Below, one piece after another: positions 39,446-48,400 of a stretch of DNA of 55,444 bases. The notes below the pieces were generated by a model, which did no database searches, was not told the DNA's origin, and worked only from the letters and a program-made list of their open reading frames with translations. Both the position numbers and the translations under genes were made by a program. Within the stretch, counting starts at the first letter, position 1. Each line of letters begins with the position of its first letter. Source of the DNA: Luteococcus sp052116585 (GTDB lineage Bacteria; Actinomycetota; Actinomycetes; Propionibacteriales; Propionibacteriaceae); contig NZ_JBQKKT010000019.1 in NCBI RefSeq assembly GCF_052116585.1, positions 1 through 55,444 on the forward strand, given 5' to 3'.

Positions 39446-41374
39446 ATGGCCAACATGCAGCAGCCCTATCTGAACGACCTCTCCGCAGTCCTCTCCGCCC
39501 CGGTGCAGGTCTGGTCAGCGCTCGATGGCCAGGCCGACGGACTGGCCAGCGAACGTGCGGTCGAGGGGATCTACTGCGGGGACTGCCGGGTGGTCTCGGG
39601 ACTGCAGGTGGCCAGCACGAGCCACCACCTGGAGCACATCGCCACCGACGAACGAGGTGGTCGTCGGGTCACGTTCCAGTACGTCGTTCGCACCCCCGAT
39701 CTCGGCGTCGACCCGGCCGTGCTGCTCGAACGCGTCCGTGAGGTGGACGGCGCCGGTTTCCAGGAACGCTACCTGCTCAGTACCGCGTCCCTGCGGGACC
39801 TCACCGTCGAGCTGCAGCTGCGGCTGCGCCCCGACTCCACACCGATGCAGTCCATCAAGTCGGGCGTGCCGGGCACAGCCGTCGTGGCCGAGCTCACCGA
39901 CCGTGGTGCCATCTTCTCCTGGCGGGACCAGAACACCGCTGCAACGCTGACCAGCCAGGCTTCGATGGGGCTGGACGGTGACGGCGTGCTGCTGAACTGG
40001 TCAGTGTCCCTGCCCGCCCGTGGCACCGCTGAGGTGGGCTTCCGTCTGGACCTGGCAGATGCGGCGGCCCCCTTCGTCGGCTGCGCCGCGCCTGCCCTGG
40101 TTCCCCCCGCCACGGATGGCAGCAACCCGGCGCTCGACCAACTCCTGCAGACCAGCTTCGCTGACCTCAACGGCCTGCGAATGGCCCACCCGAGCACCCC
40201 CCAGGAGGGCTTCCTTGCCGCGGGCGCCCCGTGGTACTTCACCCTCTTCGGCCGCGACTCACTGATCAGCGCCCACAACCTCGTGCCACACGATGTCACC
40301 ACCGCCGCTGCCACCCTGCGCGTGCTGGCCCAGTTGCAGGGCACCGAGCACGACGTGGCCTCGGCCCAGCAGCCCGGCAAGATCCTGCACGAGGTACGTC
40401 AGGAACCCCTGGAGCTGGCCCTGAGCCACCAGGGTCAGGCTGCCCACCAGATGAGCCTGCCACCGCTCTACTACGGCACCGTCGACGCCACCCCGCTGTG
40501 GATCATGCTCCTCTCGGAGGCGGACGAGGCGGGCATGCCGCCGGGCGAGGTGCGTGCCCTGCTGCCGAATCTGCGCGCGGCACTGGCCTGGATCCGCGAC
40601 CACGGCGATGCCGACGGCGACGGCTTCCTGGAATACCGCGACGAGTCGGGGCACGGCCTGGCCAATCAGGGATGGAAGGACTCCGGCGACTCCATCCGCT
40701 TCGCCGACGGGAGCCTGGCCGCCGGTTCGGTCGCGCTGGCCGAGGTGCAGGGCTATGCCCATGCCGCCGCGCTGGGTGGCGCACGACTGCTGGAGAAGTA
40801 CGACGACGACCGGGCCGCGGCCGCCGAGTGGCGCGCCTGGGCCGCAGATCTGGCCGACCGCTTCCGGCAGAAGTTCTGGGCCACCGACGAGCTGGGCGCC
40901 TACCCGGTGCTGGCCCTGGACGGTGCTCTGGACGCCGACGGGAACAAGCCCCAGGTGACCGGTGTGGCCTCCAACATGGGGCACCTCCTGGGCACCGGCA
41001 TCCTGTCCGACGAGGAGGCCCGCACGGTGGTGGAGCGCCTGGTGCATCCGACGATGGCCTCCGGCTACGGCATTCGCACCATGAGCACCACCAATGGCGG
41101 CTACTGGCCGCTGAGCTACCACGTCGGTTCGGTCTGGACCCATGACACTGCCTTCATCATCGGCCAGATGCTGCGCGAGGGCTTCACCGACGAGGCCCGC
41201 CTCTTGGCCACCCAGCTGCTGAAGGCCGCAGCGGGCTTCGACTTCCGCCTGCCGGAACTGTTCGGCGGCATGGGAGCCGACGAGGTCTTCCCACCCCAGC
41301 CCTACCCCGCCTCCTGCCGGCCGCAGGCGTGGGCGGCGACCAGCTCGGTGGTGATCGCCCGGACCCTGGCCTGA
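39446..41374 (+). CDS. Glycogen debranching-type enzyme (amylo-alpha-1,6-glucosidase related)
   Basis: A 642-residue cytoplasmic enzyme. The N-terminal domain (about 10-205) is the bacterial glycogen-debranching N-terminal type (GIYCGDCRVVSGLQV). The C-terminal six-hairpin toroid (about 225-640) has the hallmark WYFTLFGRDSL, NQGWKDSGDS with likely catalytic acid, SNMGHLLGTGI and GGYWPLSYHVGSVWTHD. Such proteins cleave alpha-1,6 or related glucosidic bonds in stored or imported glucans. ATG 39446 lacks a clear ribosome binding site; a second ATG is at 39455. Controlled probably by the divergent LacI regulator. Confidence 0.83.
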   Translation: MANMQQPYLNDLSAVLSAPVQVWSALDGQADGLASERAVEGIYCGDCRVVSGLQVASTSHHLEHIATDERGGRRVTFQYVVRTPDLGVDPAVLLERVREVDGAGFQERYLLSTASLRDLTVELQLRLRPDSTPMQSIKSGVPGTAVVAELTDRGAIFSWRDQNTAATLTSQASMGLDGDGVLLNWSVSLPARGTAEVGFRLDLADAAAPFVGCAAPALVPPATDGSNPALDQLLQTSFADLNGLRMAHPSTPQEGFLAAGAPWYFTLFGRDSLISAHNLVPHDVTTAAATLRVLAQLQGTEHDVASAQQPGKILHEVRQEPLELALSHQGQAAHQMSLPPLYYGTVDATPLWIMLLSEADEAGMPPGEVRALLPNLRAALAWIRDHGDADGDGFLEYRDESGHGLANQGWKDSGDSIRFADGSLAAGSVALAEVQGYAHAAALGGARLLEKYDDDRAAAAEWRAWAADLADRFRQKFWATDELGAYPVLALDGALDADGNKPQVTGVASNMGHLLGTGILSDEEARTVVERLVHPTMASGYGIRTMSTTNGGYWPLSYHVGSVWTHDTAFIIGQMLREGFTDEARLLATQLLKAAAGFDFRLPELFGGMGADEVFPPQPYPASCRPQAWAATSSVVIARTLA

Positions 41375-41396
41375 TCCGCTCTCTGGTCCCGTCGTT

Positions 41397-41432
41397 CCCC
41401 GAGCCTGTGGAGGAGCCGAGCCCGTCGAGGGA
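41397..41432. repeat. Two REP-like half units after the debranching gene
   Basis: CCCCGAGCCTGTGGAGGA and GCCGAGCCCGTCGAGGGA, 18 bp apart, are decayed reverse-orientation copies of the CCCCTCGACAGGCTCGGGG repeat in the MMPL gene. The remainder of the 214-bp gap shows only a possible TAGGCT -10 near 41533 for the ABC operon. Confidence 0.6.
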
Positions 41433-41588
41433 CAGCGCCCGCCCAAGGTAGGTGGTGCGGGTCATCCCGAGGGTGGAGACCCGCTGGGCAGTTCCAGACC
41501 CGAGAGGGACGCCCGCTCGCCCCTTGCTTTCCTAGGCTTGCTCCATCGGGACCCACCGGTCCCAGTTCCCGAGCAGGAAAGGCCAGCC

Positions 41589-42389
41589 ATGTCAGCAAGC
41601 GTCCCCACCGGCGACCAGGAGAGGGCCAGCGGAGGTGCTCGTCGCGCCGTCCCGGAGCCCCAGGCCGAGCCCGTGGCGCAGACCTTCGACCTGGTGAAGG
41701 TCTACGGCTCCGGCAAGACCCAGGTCACGGCCCTGGACCACGTCAATGTCAGCTTCACCCGTGGCTCCTTCACGGCCATCATGGGCCCGTCAGGTTCCGG
41801 AAAGTCGACGTTGATGCACTGCCTGGCCGGACTGGACAAGTTCACCTCCGGTCGCGTGGTGATGGGCGACCAGGAACTCAACCGGCTCAATGACAAGCAG
41901 CTCACCCTGGTGCGCCGCGATCGGGTCGGCTTCGTCTTCCAGAGCTTCAACCTGCTGCCGACGCTGACCGCCAAGCAGAACATCCTGCTTCCCCTGGAGC
42001 TGGCTGGCCGCAAGCCTGACAAGGCCTTCTTCGAGCAGCTCACCAGCTCGCTGGGTCTTCAGGAGCGCCTGGAGCACCGCCCCAGTGAGCTCTCGGGCGG
42101 TCAGCAGCAGCGCGTCGCCGTGGCCCGCGCCATGATCACCCGCCCCGACGTGATCTTCGCCGACGAGCCCACCGGCGCGCTGGACTCCAAGACCGGCACC
42201 GCCCTGCTGCAGTACCTGCGTACCTGCGTCGACGAGCTGGGCCAGACGATCATCATGGTCACCCACGACGCCAAGGCCGCCGCCTTCGCCGACCGGGCCC
42301 TGATCCTGCTCGACGGCCAGATCGTCGACGACCTCGCCTACCCAACCGTCGAGAGCGTCAACGAGGCGCTCGTGCGCGTGGGGGCCTGA
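41589..42389 (+). CDS. ABC transporter ATP-binding protein (MacB/LolD type)
   Basis: A 266-residue ATPase with an extra 30-residue N-terminal tail. Walker A GPSGSGKST (about 67-75), Q-loop FVFQSFNLLPTL, signature LSGGQQQR (about 164-171), Walker B VIFADEP and H-loop VTHD are all intact. This is the class that energises FtsX-like permeases by mechanotransmission or extrudes lipids, peptides or drugs. ATG 41589 follows GGAAAGG. It shares a TGATG overlap with the permease gene. Confidence 0.93.
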   Translation: MSASVPTGDQERASGGARRAVPEPQAEPVAQTFDLVKVYGSGKTQVTALDHVNVSFTRGSFTAIMGPSGSGKSTLMHCLAGLDKFTSGRVVMGDQELNRLNDKQLTLVRRDRVGFVFQSFNLLPTLTAKQNILLPLELAGRKPDKAFFEQLTSSLGLQERLEHRPSELSGGQQQRVAVARAMITRPDVIFADEPTGALDSKTGTALLQYLRTCVDELGQTIIMVTHDAKAAAFADRALILLDGQIVDDLAYPTVESVNEALVRVGA

Positions 42390-44899
42390 TGTTCGCCGAC
42401 GCAGCACGAGAAGTCCGCCACCACCCGGGGCGGATCGTCGCCACCCTGGTGGCGATCGCAATCAGCGTCGCCTTCATGGCCGGCGTCAGCATCTTCATGG
42501 CCACCCAGACCAAGGCGCTGGGCCGGTCGATGGCTCTGGTCACCTCGCAGTCCGACGCGGTGGCCAGTATCAACACCGCCAAGACGGGGGTCGACGACGC
42601 GAAGGTGCTGGCCGCCCTCAAGGCTGTCCCCGGTGTCAAGGCCGTCGAGCCGGCGGCCAGCGGCATGGGATCGCTGAGCACCGACGAGAAGCAGGTCTAT
42701 GCCTCCCTCTACGCCGTCCCCGGCGAGGACTTCCGCTGGGCCAATCTGACCGAGGGCGCGTGGGCCAGCAAGCCCAGTGAGATCACCCTCTCGGGTCAGC
42801 TGGCGGACAAGCTCCAGGTGGGCGTCGGCGATTCCGTGACCAATGGCAACGAGCAGCTCACCGTCGTCGGCATCACCGATGACCCGTCGACGCTCTTCTT
42901 CCAGACGGCCTACCAGACGCCCAGCGCCCTGAAGGGCGAGGGTCCAGCTCCACTCTGGTTGATGGATCTGGCCGACGGGGCTGACCAGGCGGCCGTCATC
43001 GCGCAGGCGCGCCAGGCCCTGGTCCCGATGGTGGACCAGCCCGACGCCAGGGGTCCGTACACCGACGAGCGCAACCTGGAGGTCAGCTCCAGCGAGGACT
43101 CCCAGGCGACGGCCGTCTCCGAGATCACCGGCGACTTCGACGTGATGAAGTACGCGCTGCTCATCTTCAGCGGGGTGGCCGCCCTGGTGGGGCTGATCAC
43201 CATCTCGAACACCTTCACCATCCTGCTGGCCCAGCGACGCCGCCAGATCGGCCTTCTGCGCGCGGTGGGCGCCACCGGAGCACAGGTGCGCCGACGCTTC
43301 CTGGCCGAGGCCGTGCTGCTGGGCATGATCGGTTCCGCCCTGGGTCTGCTGCTGGGCACGCTGCTGGCGTGGGTGGGCGCCCGCTACACCAGGGCCGACT
43401 ACTGGGGCATGAGCTTCCCGCTGGGCGAGCTGGCCCTCGAGTTCGGTCTGGGCGTGCTGCTGACGGTGCTGGCGGCGATGCTGCCAGCGCTGAAGGCCAC
43501 CCGAGTGGCGCCCCTGGAGGCTCTGCAGCCCGTGGCCACCAGCGAGGAGGTCAAGCGGACCTCGATCGTGCGTGCCGTCCTGTGTGGTCTGCTGGTGCTG
43601 GCCGGTGCCTTCCTGGCCTGGCGTGCCGTGACCATGCCGGTGGGCGACGAGCCGCAGGTCAATGGCCCGGTCTTGAATGCCGTGGCCGGGGCGCTGCTGC
43701 TGACCATCGGCGTACTCTTCGCGGCGCCGCTGTACATCCCGTGGGTCCTGCGGGCACTGGGAGCGGTCTTCGGCCTGGCCGGCCCCTCGGCGCGACTGGC
43801 CGGCACCAATGCCGCGCGCAATCCTCGTCGGGCGGCGGCCACGGCCACGGCGCTGATGCTGGCCTGCGGCCTGATCGTCACGCTCCAGGTGGGCACTGCG
43901 ACGGCAGAACGGACCGTGCTGCAGGAGGTGAACAGCCGCTACCCGGTGGACCTCCAGGTGAGCAGCATGGGCAACTTCACGGCCCAGGATCCCCAGGAGG
44001 CGCAGGACACCAGCCTCTCGCCCAAGGTGGTGGACAGCCTCAAGGACCTGCCGAACATCGCCAGGAGCACCTTCATGGTGGGTGGCCGGGCGCAGGACTC
44101 TCGGGGCCTGCCCGTGACGGTCGTCGCGCTCACGTCGCAGGCCAGCACGGTCTCACGTGACACGCTGCCCGCCCTCACCGATGGCCAGGTGGTGGCCGAT
44201 GCCAAGCCCGGCACGACGATGGTGCTCACCGGCAGCAGTGGCCAGAAGCTGACACTGACCGTGGTGGAGGGAGCCAAGAAGCTGGGGGGCAACCAGGCCT
44301 TCGTGACCGACGCCACCATGCGCAAGCTGGTGGACAAGCCCACCACGCAGCTCTACTGGGGCCAGCTGGCCGACCGGGATGAGATGGGCTCCTCGATGGC
44401 GCCCTTGGAGCGGCTCGCCAGTGCCAATCCCGGTGTGATGCCCTCCGGCTCCGTGACGGAGGCCTACATGGTCACCAAGGTGCTGGACATGCTGCTGTTG
44501 GTCACCTCGGCCCTGTTGGGCGTGGCGGTGCTGATCGCGTTGGTGGGCGTGAGCAACACGCTGGGCCTGTCGGTCATCGAGCGCACTCGTGAGTCCGCCC
44601 TGCTGCGGGCCCTCGGCATGCAGAAGCAGGGGCTGCGCACCATGTTGCTGGTGGAGGCCCTGATGCTGGGGCTGGCGGGTGTCCTGGTGGGCGTTGCCGC
44701 GGGCGCCTTCTTCGGCTGGCTGGGGATGAAGTCCCTGCTCCGCCAGGCCGGACTGGACGCCGGGATCCTCTTCGCCGTGGACTGGAAGTGGACGCTTGGT
44801 CTGATCGCCATCGCCGTGGCGTCCGCGGCCCTGGCGTCGATCCTGCCCGGACGCAGGGCTGCCAGCGCCACCCCGACGGAGGCCCTGGCCCAGGACTGA
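42389..44899 (+). CDS. FtsX-like (MacB-type) ABC permease
   Basis: An 836-residue permease with two FtsX modules. An N-terminal helix (RIVATLVAIAISVAFMAGV) leads to an extracellular MacB-PCD domain (about 50-240). Three helices follow (about 255-380), then a second extracellular domain (about 490-680) and three more helices with ERTRESALLRALGMQKQGLR. The LRAVGATGAQVRRRFLAE motif marks the coupling loop. ATG 42389 overlaps the ATPase stop by one base. This size is that of actinobacterial two-module permeases, which act as monomers. The operon ends at the hairpin 44923-44972. Confidence 0.93.
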   Translation: MFADAAREVRHHPGRIVATLVAIAISVAFMAGVSIFMATQTKALGRSMALVTSQSDAVASINTAKTGVDDAKVLAALKAVPGVKAVEPAASGMGSLSTDEKQVYASLYAVPGEDFRWANLTEGAWASKPSEITLSGQLADKLQVGVGDSVTNGNEQLTVVGITDDPSTLFFQTAYQTPSALKGEGPAPLWLMDLADGADQAAVIAQARQALVPMVDQPDARGPYTDERNLEVSSSEDSQATAVSEITGDFDVMKYALLIFSGVAALVGLITISNTFTILLAQRRRQIGLLRAVGATGAQVRRRFLAEAVLLGMIGSALGLLLGTLLAWVGARYTRADYWGMSFPLGELALEFGLGVLLTVLAAMLPALKATRVAPLEALQPVATSEEVKRTSIVRAVLCGLLVLAGAFLAWRAVTMPVGDEPQVNGPVLNAVAGALLLTIGVLFAAPLYIPWVLRALGAVFGLAGPSARLAGTNAARNPRRAAATATALMLACGLIVTLQVGTATAERTVLQEVNSRYPVDLQVSSMGNFTAQDPQEAQDTSLSPKVVDSLKDLPNIARSTFMVGGRAQDSRGLPVTVVALTSQASTVSRDTLPALTDGQVVADAKPGTTMVLTGSSGQKLTLTVVEGAKKLGGNQAFVTDATMRKLVDKPTTQLYWGQLADRDEMGSSMAPLERLASANPGVMPSGSVTEAYMVTKVLDMLLLVTSALLGVAVLIALVGVSNTLGLSVIERTRESALLRALGMQKQGLRTMLLVEALMLGLAGVLVGVAAGAFFGWLGMKSLLRQAGLDAGILFAVDWKWTLGLIAIAVASAALASILPGRRAASATPTEALAQD

Positions 44900-44922
44900 C
44901 CACGAGTCCGCACCGGAGAGAG

Positions 44923-44972
44923 CACAGGTCACGCCCGTGAGCCGCTGGAGCGGTTCACGGGCGTGACCTGTG
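44923..44972 (+). terminator. Long hairpin terminator after the ABC operon
   Basis: Perfect 18-bp arms CACAGGTCACGCCCGTGA / TCACGGGCGTGACCTGTG enclosing an inner CCGCT-GG-AGCGG stem. It lies 24 bp after the permease stop. No T-tract follows, but the stem is very stable. Confidence 0.75.
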
Positions 44973-45040
44973 TCACACTGCCGGGCGCACAACCACGACC
45001 CCCGGGGGTTCACGAACTATGTGTGCCGTACAGTGGAACT

Positions 45041-45280
45041 TCCTCGTTTGGACAGCGCCCCCAACGGCCCACAAAATCCGTAGTCAACGGGTGGATTCAA
45101 GATTCACTCAGGCAAAGTGAAGAGTCTGTTGAGAAAGTCTCACCCAAAGGGCTGGGCAAGGGCACTTGAAGGTGCAAGAATATCCACATCGCAGCGATCG
45201 AGAACGAACTCTCGCAGGCGATCCACAAACGCCCTGGGGGTTGCTGGGGGTGACCAGCAGCCCCCAGGTGCCTCTTTTTT
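45041..45280 (+). ncRNA. Candidate structured small RNA of about 200-240 nt
   Basis: This is most of the 429-bp gene-free stretch 44900-45328. It is clearly richer in A and T than its surroundings and has no convincing reading frame. It contains several local hairpins (TCACT/AGTGA 45104-45120; GCAC/GTGC 45162-45175; CGAGA/TCTCG 45199-45214), GTGGAT at 45091 that can pair with ATCCAC at 45220, and ends in the intrinsic terminator 45233-45280. Promoter-like hexamers TTGGAC (45048) and CAAAAT (45072), 18 bp apart, would start it near 45084; TACAGT (45029) would start it near 45041. It does not match tmRNA, RNase P or SRP RNA as I know them. The 5' end is uncertain. Confidence 0.5.
45233..45280 (+). 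terminator. Strong intrinsic terminator
   Basis: CCTGGGGG and CCCCCAGG close a stem that continues with TGCTGG/CCAGCA around a GGGTGA loop, followed by TGCCTC and six T. It is the best rho-independent terminator in the window, and the only one with a clean T-tract. Confidence 0.85.
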
Positions 45281-45316
45281 GAACGAACAAAGATTCGTCA
45301 CCGCGAGGCTGCCACC

Positions 45317-45322
45317 TACAGT
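45317..45322 (+). promoter_or_regulatory. Possible -10 hexamer for a leaderless gene
   Basis: TACAGT ends six bases before ATG 45329, with no ribosome binding site in between. This is the usual distance for leaderless transcripts in actinobacteria. The -35 side is weak (TTCGTC near 45294). Confidence 0.35.
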
Positions 45323-45328
45323 GGGCCC

Positions 45329-45742
45329 ATGCCCACCGAGCGCCCACTGCCCAGCCAACGTCAGCAGGATGCCCGTCGTCGGGTCGAGCTCGCCGAACAG
45401 GCAGCCCGGGCCGAGGCGCAGATCGCCCAACCGCTGATCGACGAGTTCGTCGCGGAGGCCACCCGGCGTGGCATCGCCCCGGAACCGCTGCGCGCCACCC
45501 TGATCTCCGGCGCCACGGCCAGGACGGACAAGCAGGGCTGGTACCTGCGCAAGAACCGCTCACTCGCAATCGGCACCGACGGGGGCTACTACGTGCTCAC
45601 GGTCCCCGGTGGAACCATGGCCCGGCTCAGGGGCGTCACCCTGGAGCCCACCCCGCCGCCGATGGTGATCGGCCGGGGCGGACGCGACGGCGAGACCGGA
45701 GATCTCAAGGAATTCCTGGACTGGCGGCTGGCCGCCGGCTGA
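45329..45742 (+). CDS. Hypothetical protein, 137 residues
   Basis: I recognise no family. Residues 10-55 are an Arg/Glu/Ala-rich helix (RQQDARRRVELAEQAARAEAQ), followed by a compact region with GWYLRKNRSLAIGTDGGYYVL and ending in DLKEFLDWRLAAG. No signal peptide or membrane helix is seen, so it is probably cytoplasmic. It begins 48 bp after the strong terminator, perhaps as a leaderless message. The coding frame has the normal third-position GC bias of its neighbours, which supports a real gene. Confidence 0.65.
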   Translation: MPTERPLPSQRQQDARRRVELAEQAARAEAQIAQPLIDEFVAEATRRGIAPEPLRATLISGATARTDKQGWYLRKNRSLAIGTDGGYYVLTVPGGTMARLRGVTLEPTPPPMVIGRGGRDGETGDLKEFLDWRLAAG

Positions 45743-45829
45743 GGGCGCAAGGTCTGGCGGATCGCCGCCGGCTGATCGCGGAACGGCCACCGAACCACCC
45801 CAGGCTGGGGCCGAACCCGCTGCTGGCGC

Positions 45830-46924
45830 TCAGCGCCAGTAGCCGCGCCAGCGCTGCTTGGGCCACGGGGCATCGGCATTCGCCACGCCCAGCTCGTGCG
45901 CGGCGCGCAGGGGCCAGTTGACGTCACGCAGTGCCTCCCGGCCCAACATCACCGCATCGGCCTGGCCGGTGACCAGGATCGTCTCGGCCTGCGCTGGAGT
46001 CTCGATGATGCCCACTGCACTGGTGGCGATGCCCGCCTCGCGCCGCACCTGTGCCGCAAAGGGCACCTGATAGCCCGGGCCGACGGGGATCTGGGCCAGC
46101 ACATTGCCACCGCTGGAGGTGTCCACCAGGTCGACACCGTGCTCCTTGAGCAGGCCCGCCAGACGCACCGTGTCGGCAATGTCCCAGCCGCCGTCCGTCC
46201 AGTCGGTGGCGGACAGCCGAACGAAGAGCACCCCCTGGTAGCGCTCGCGAATGGCGTCCACCACGGCGAGCGTCAGCCGCACCCGATTCTCGAAGCTGCC
46301 ACCCCACTGGTCGGTGCGGGTATTGGTGAGCGGCGAGTAGAACTGGTGCAGCAGGTAGCCGTGGGCGGCGTGCACCTCCACCACGTCGAAGCCCGCCCGC
46401 TGGGCGCGCACGGCCGCGTCGGCAAAGGCGTCAATGACGTGCTGGATGCCCGCTTCGTCCAGCACCTTGACCTCAGCGGTGTACTCACCGCTGTCCGCGC
46501 GCTGGGTGGTGGGCCCGACGGGCTGCCAGCCACCCTCCTCCGGGGGCACGGTGCCCGGGCCGACACCCGGCCACCAGCGGTTCGTGCTCGCCTTGCGACC
46601 GGCATGGGCCAGCTGGACGCCCGTCGCCGCCCCGTGCTGGTGGACGAAGTCGTTGACCCGCCGCCAGGCATTGGCCTGCTCGTCATTCCACAGACCGGCA
46701 TCCCAAGGGCTGATCCGCCCCTCCGGCAGCACGGCTGCCGCCTCGCTCATCACCAGTCCCCAGCCACCTGCGGCGAACCCGCCGTAGTGCACCAGGTGCC
46801 AGTCGGTCACGACGCCGTCCATCGTCTCGACGCTGTACTGGCACATGGGCGAGACCCAGGCTCGGTTGCGGATGGAGAGGCTGCGGAGATCGAGGGGTGT
46901 GAACAGTGCTGGTGTGGTGCTCAT
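45830..46924 (-). CDS. Old yellow enzyme family NADH:flavin oxidoreductase (YqjM type)
   Basis: A 364-residue FMN-dependent ene-reductase barrel that reduces activated carbon-carbon double bonds using NAD(P)H. The Cys28 in SPMCQYS is the YqjM-class redox-modulating Cys; the substrate-binding pair is His185/His188 in VHAAHGYLLHQF. The family blocks SPLTNTRTDQWGGSFENR, and GRKAST are present. ATG 46924 (MSTTPALF) is chosen by homology; the ribosome binding site is weak. It is divergent from an MFS transporter across the triple repeat at 46968-47009, so shared regulation is possible. Confidence 0.92.
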   Translation of the reverse strand: MSTTPALFTPLDLRSLSIRNRAWVSPMCQYSVETMDGVVTDWHLVHYGGFAAGGWGLVMSEAAAVLPEGRISPWDAGLWNDEQANAWRRVNDFVHQHGAATGVQLAHAGRKASTNRWWPGVGPGTVPPEEGGWQPVGPTTQRADSGEYTAEVKVLDEAGIQHVIDAFADAAVRAQRAGFDVVEVHAAHGYLLHQFYSPLTNTRTDQWGGSFENRVRLTLAVVDAIRERYQGVLFVRLSATDWTDGGWDIADTVRLAGLLKEHGVDLVDTSSGGNVLAQIPVGPGYQVPFAAQVRREAGIATSAVGIIETPAQAETILVTGQADAVMLGREALRDVNWPLRAAHELGVANADAPWPKQRWRGYWR

Positions 46925-46967
46925 GCTGCCATTCAACCCGATCCCCCAGAAGGCTCGGACCGGTAGC

Positions 46968-47009
46968 ATCGCGGTGGCCAGAAATCGCGGTGGTCATCGA
47001 TCGTGGTGG
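46968..47009. promoter_or_regulatory. Three 10-bp direct repeats with a 16-bp period
   Basis: ATCGCGGTGG at 46968 and 46984 and ATCGTGGTGG at 47000, exactly 16 bp apart, lie in the 102-bp gap between the divergent ene-reductase and MFS genes. A -10-like TAGCAT (46964-46969) for the MFS gene overlaps the first copy. Confidence 0.45.
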
Positions 47010-47026
47010 CCGGTGAGGAGTGAGCG

Positions 47027-48358
47027 GTGCGTTTCCTGCGCAACCTGCGTCGTCTGCTGCGCCACGAACGATTCCAGAAGCTCTTCTTCATCCGGGCCCT
47101 CACCCAGTCAGCCGATGGGACGCTGCAGGTGGGCATGGCCAGCCACATCCTGTTCAACCCGGCCGAGCAGCCCACGGCGTGGGCCATCGCGTCCATGTTC
47201 GCCATCACCCTGATGCCCTTCAGCATCGTCGGCCCCTTCGTCAGCGGCTACCTGGACCGGTGGTCGCGCCGCAACACGGCGATCGCGGTGGACGGGATCC
47301 GGGCCGTCCTCGCCCTGGTGATCGCGACCATCGTCGTCACCGGCACCAGTTCGCCGCTGGTGACCGGCGTGCTCTTCACGTCGCTGATGGTGGCCCTGGC
47401 GTTGAACCGTTTCGTGCTGGCCGGGCTGGCGGCCGGGCTGCAGCACACCATCGACGACGACGAATTCCTCACCGCTTCGGCCCTGATGCCGATGATCGGC
47501 CCCATCGGTGTGCTCTTCGGCGGTGGGGTCGCCGCGGCGATCCGGCTGGGCGCCCCGTGGCCCGCCCACATCGCCGACGGCGTGATCTTCTGCTGCGCCG
47601 CTGCCATGTGGGCCGTGGCCGCCTTCGTCGCTGCCCAGCTGGGTCCGCGTGATCTGGGCCCGCTGGTGCCGGTGCCGCGCACCCGCTTCCGGGAAACCCT
47701 GGCCGCCATCCAGGACGCAGGACGGCACCTGGTGGGCCGCCGCACTGCCTTCCTGGGGCTGGTGACCATCACCTGTCAGCGGGTGCTCTACGGCCTGACC
47801 CTGGTCTCGGTGATGCTGCTCTTCCGCACCCACCTGCACGCCGCGGACCAGACGGAGGCGGCCATGGCCGACATCGGACTGTGGATGGCGGCCAGCGGAG
47901 TAGGCTTCGCCGCGTCGGTTCTGCTCGTCCCCGTGCTGGCGCACCGGCTGGGCATGCAGCACACCATCGTCGTGCTGCTGCTGGCCAGCGCCGCGGCCCA
48001 GCTGGGGCCCGGGCAGGTGATCAACCGCTGGTGGCTGCTGCTGGCCAGCGTGCTGATCGGCTGGTTCGCCCAGTCGCTCAAGATCTGCATCGACACCGTG
48101 GTCCAGTCCCACGTGGACGACGCGGTGAAGGGGCGCGTCTTCGTGATCTACGACGTGGTCTTCAATGCCGCGATCGTGCTGGCCTCCGTGATCGCCGCGC
48201 TCACCATCCCCGCCAGCGGCTTCTCCCGCCCGGTCTTCGTCGGCATCGGTCTGGGCTATCTGGCGCTGGCCGCGGGGTTCTGGCTGACCAGCCGCCCGAT
48301 CGGCGCCGCCGCCTTCGACCGGGGCACGGACCTGCGAATGGGCCCCGCCCAGGGCTGA
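47027..48358 (+). CDS. MFS transporter
   Basis: A 443-residue major-facilitator protein with about twelve helices. The loop between helices 2 and 3 has the MFS-like GYLDRWSRRNT, and the second half restarts near residue 225 (LGLVTITCQRVLYGLTLVSVMLLF). GTG 47027 follows GAGGAG by seven bases. It lacks a drug-specific signature, so substrate and direction are open; members of this enterobactin-exporter-like group export drugs or siderophores. Divergent from the ene-reductase gene and convergent with the dehydrogenase at 48401. Confidence 0.87.
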   Translation: MRFLRNLRRLLRHERFQKLFFIRALTQSADGTLQVGMASHILFNPAEQPTAWAIASMFAITLMPFSIVGPFVSGYLDRWSRRNTAIAVDGIRAVLALVIATIVVTGTSSPLVTGVLFTSLMVALALNRFVLAGLAAGLQHTIDDDEFLTASALMPMIGPIGVLFGGGVAAAIRLGAPWPAHIADGVIFCCAAAMWAVAAFVAAQLGPRDLGPLVPVPRTRFRETLAAIQDAGRHLVGRRTAFLGLVTITCQRVLYGLTLVSVMLLFRTHLHAADQTEAAMADIGLWMAASGVGFAASVLLVPVLAHRLGMQHTIVVLLLASAAAQLGPGQVINRWWLLLASVLIGWFAQSLKICIDTVVQSHVDDAVKGRVFVIYDVVFNAAIVLASVIAALTIPASGFSRPVFVGIGLGYLALAAGFWLTSRPIGAAAFDRGTDLRMGPAQG

Positions 48359-48400
48359 GCCCTGCGAATTCCGCCGGTTCGAGCCCGCCAGCTGGGAACG

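Noticed and set aside
44963..45169. 68-codon open frame in the candidate RNA region
   Set aside because: It starts inside the terminator hairpin, has no ribosome binding site and lacks the strong third-position GC of genes here.
45041..45280. tmRNA, RNase P RNA or SRP RNA
   Set aside because: No tRNA-like ends or tag frame, no P4 core sequences, and no SRP apical loop could be found.
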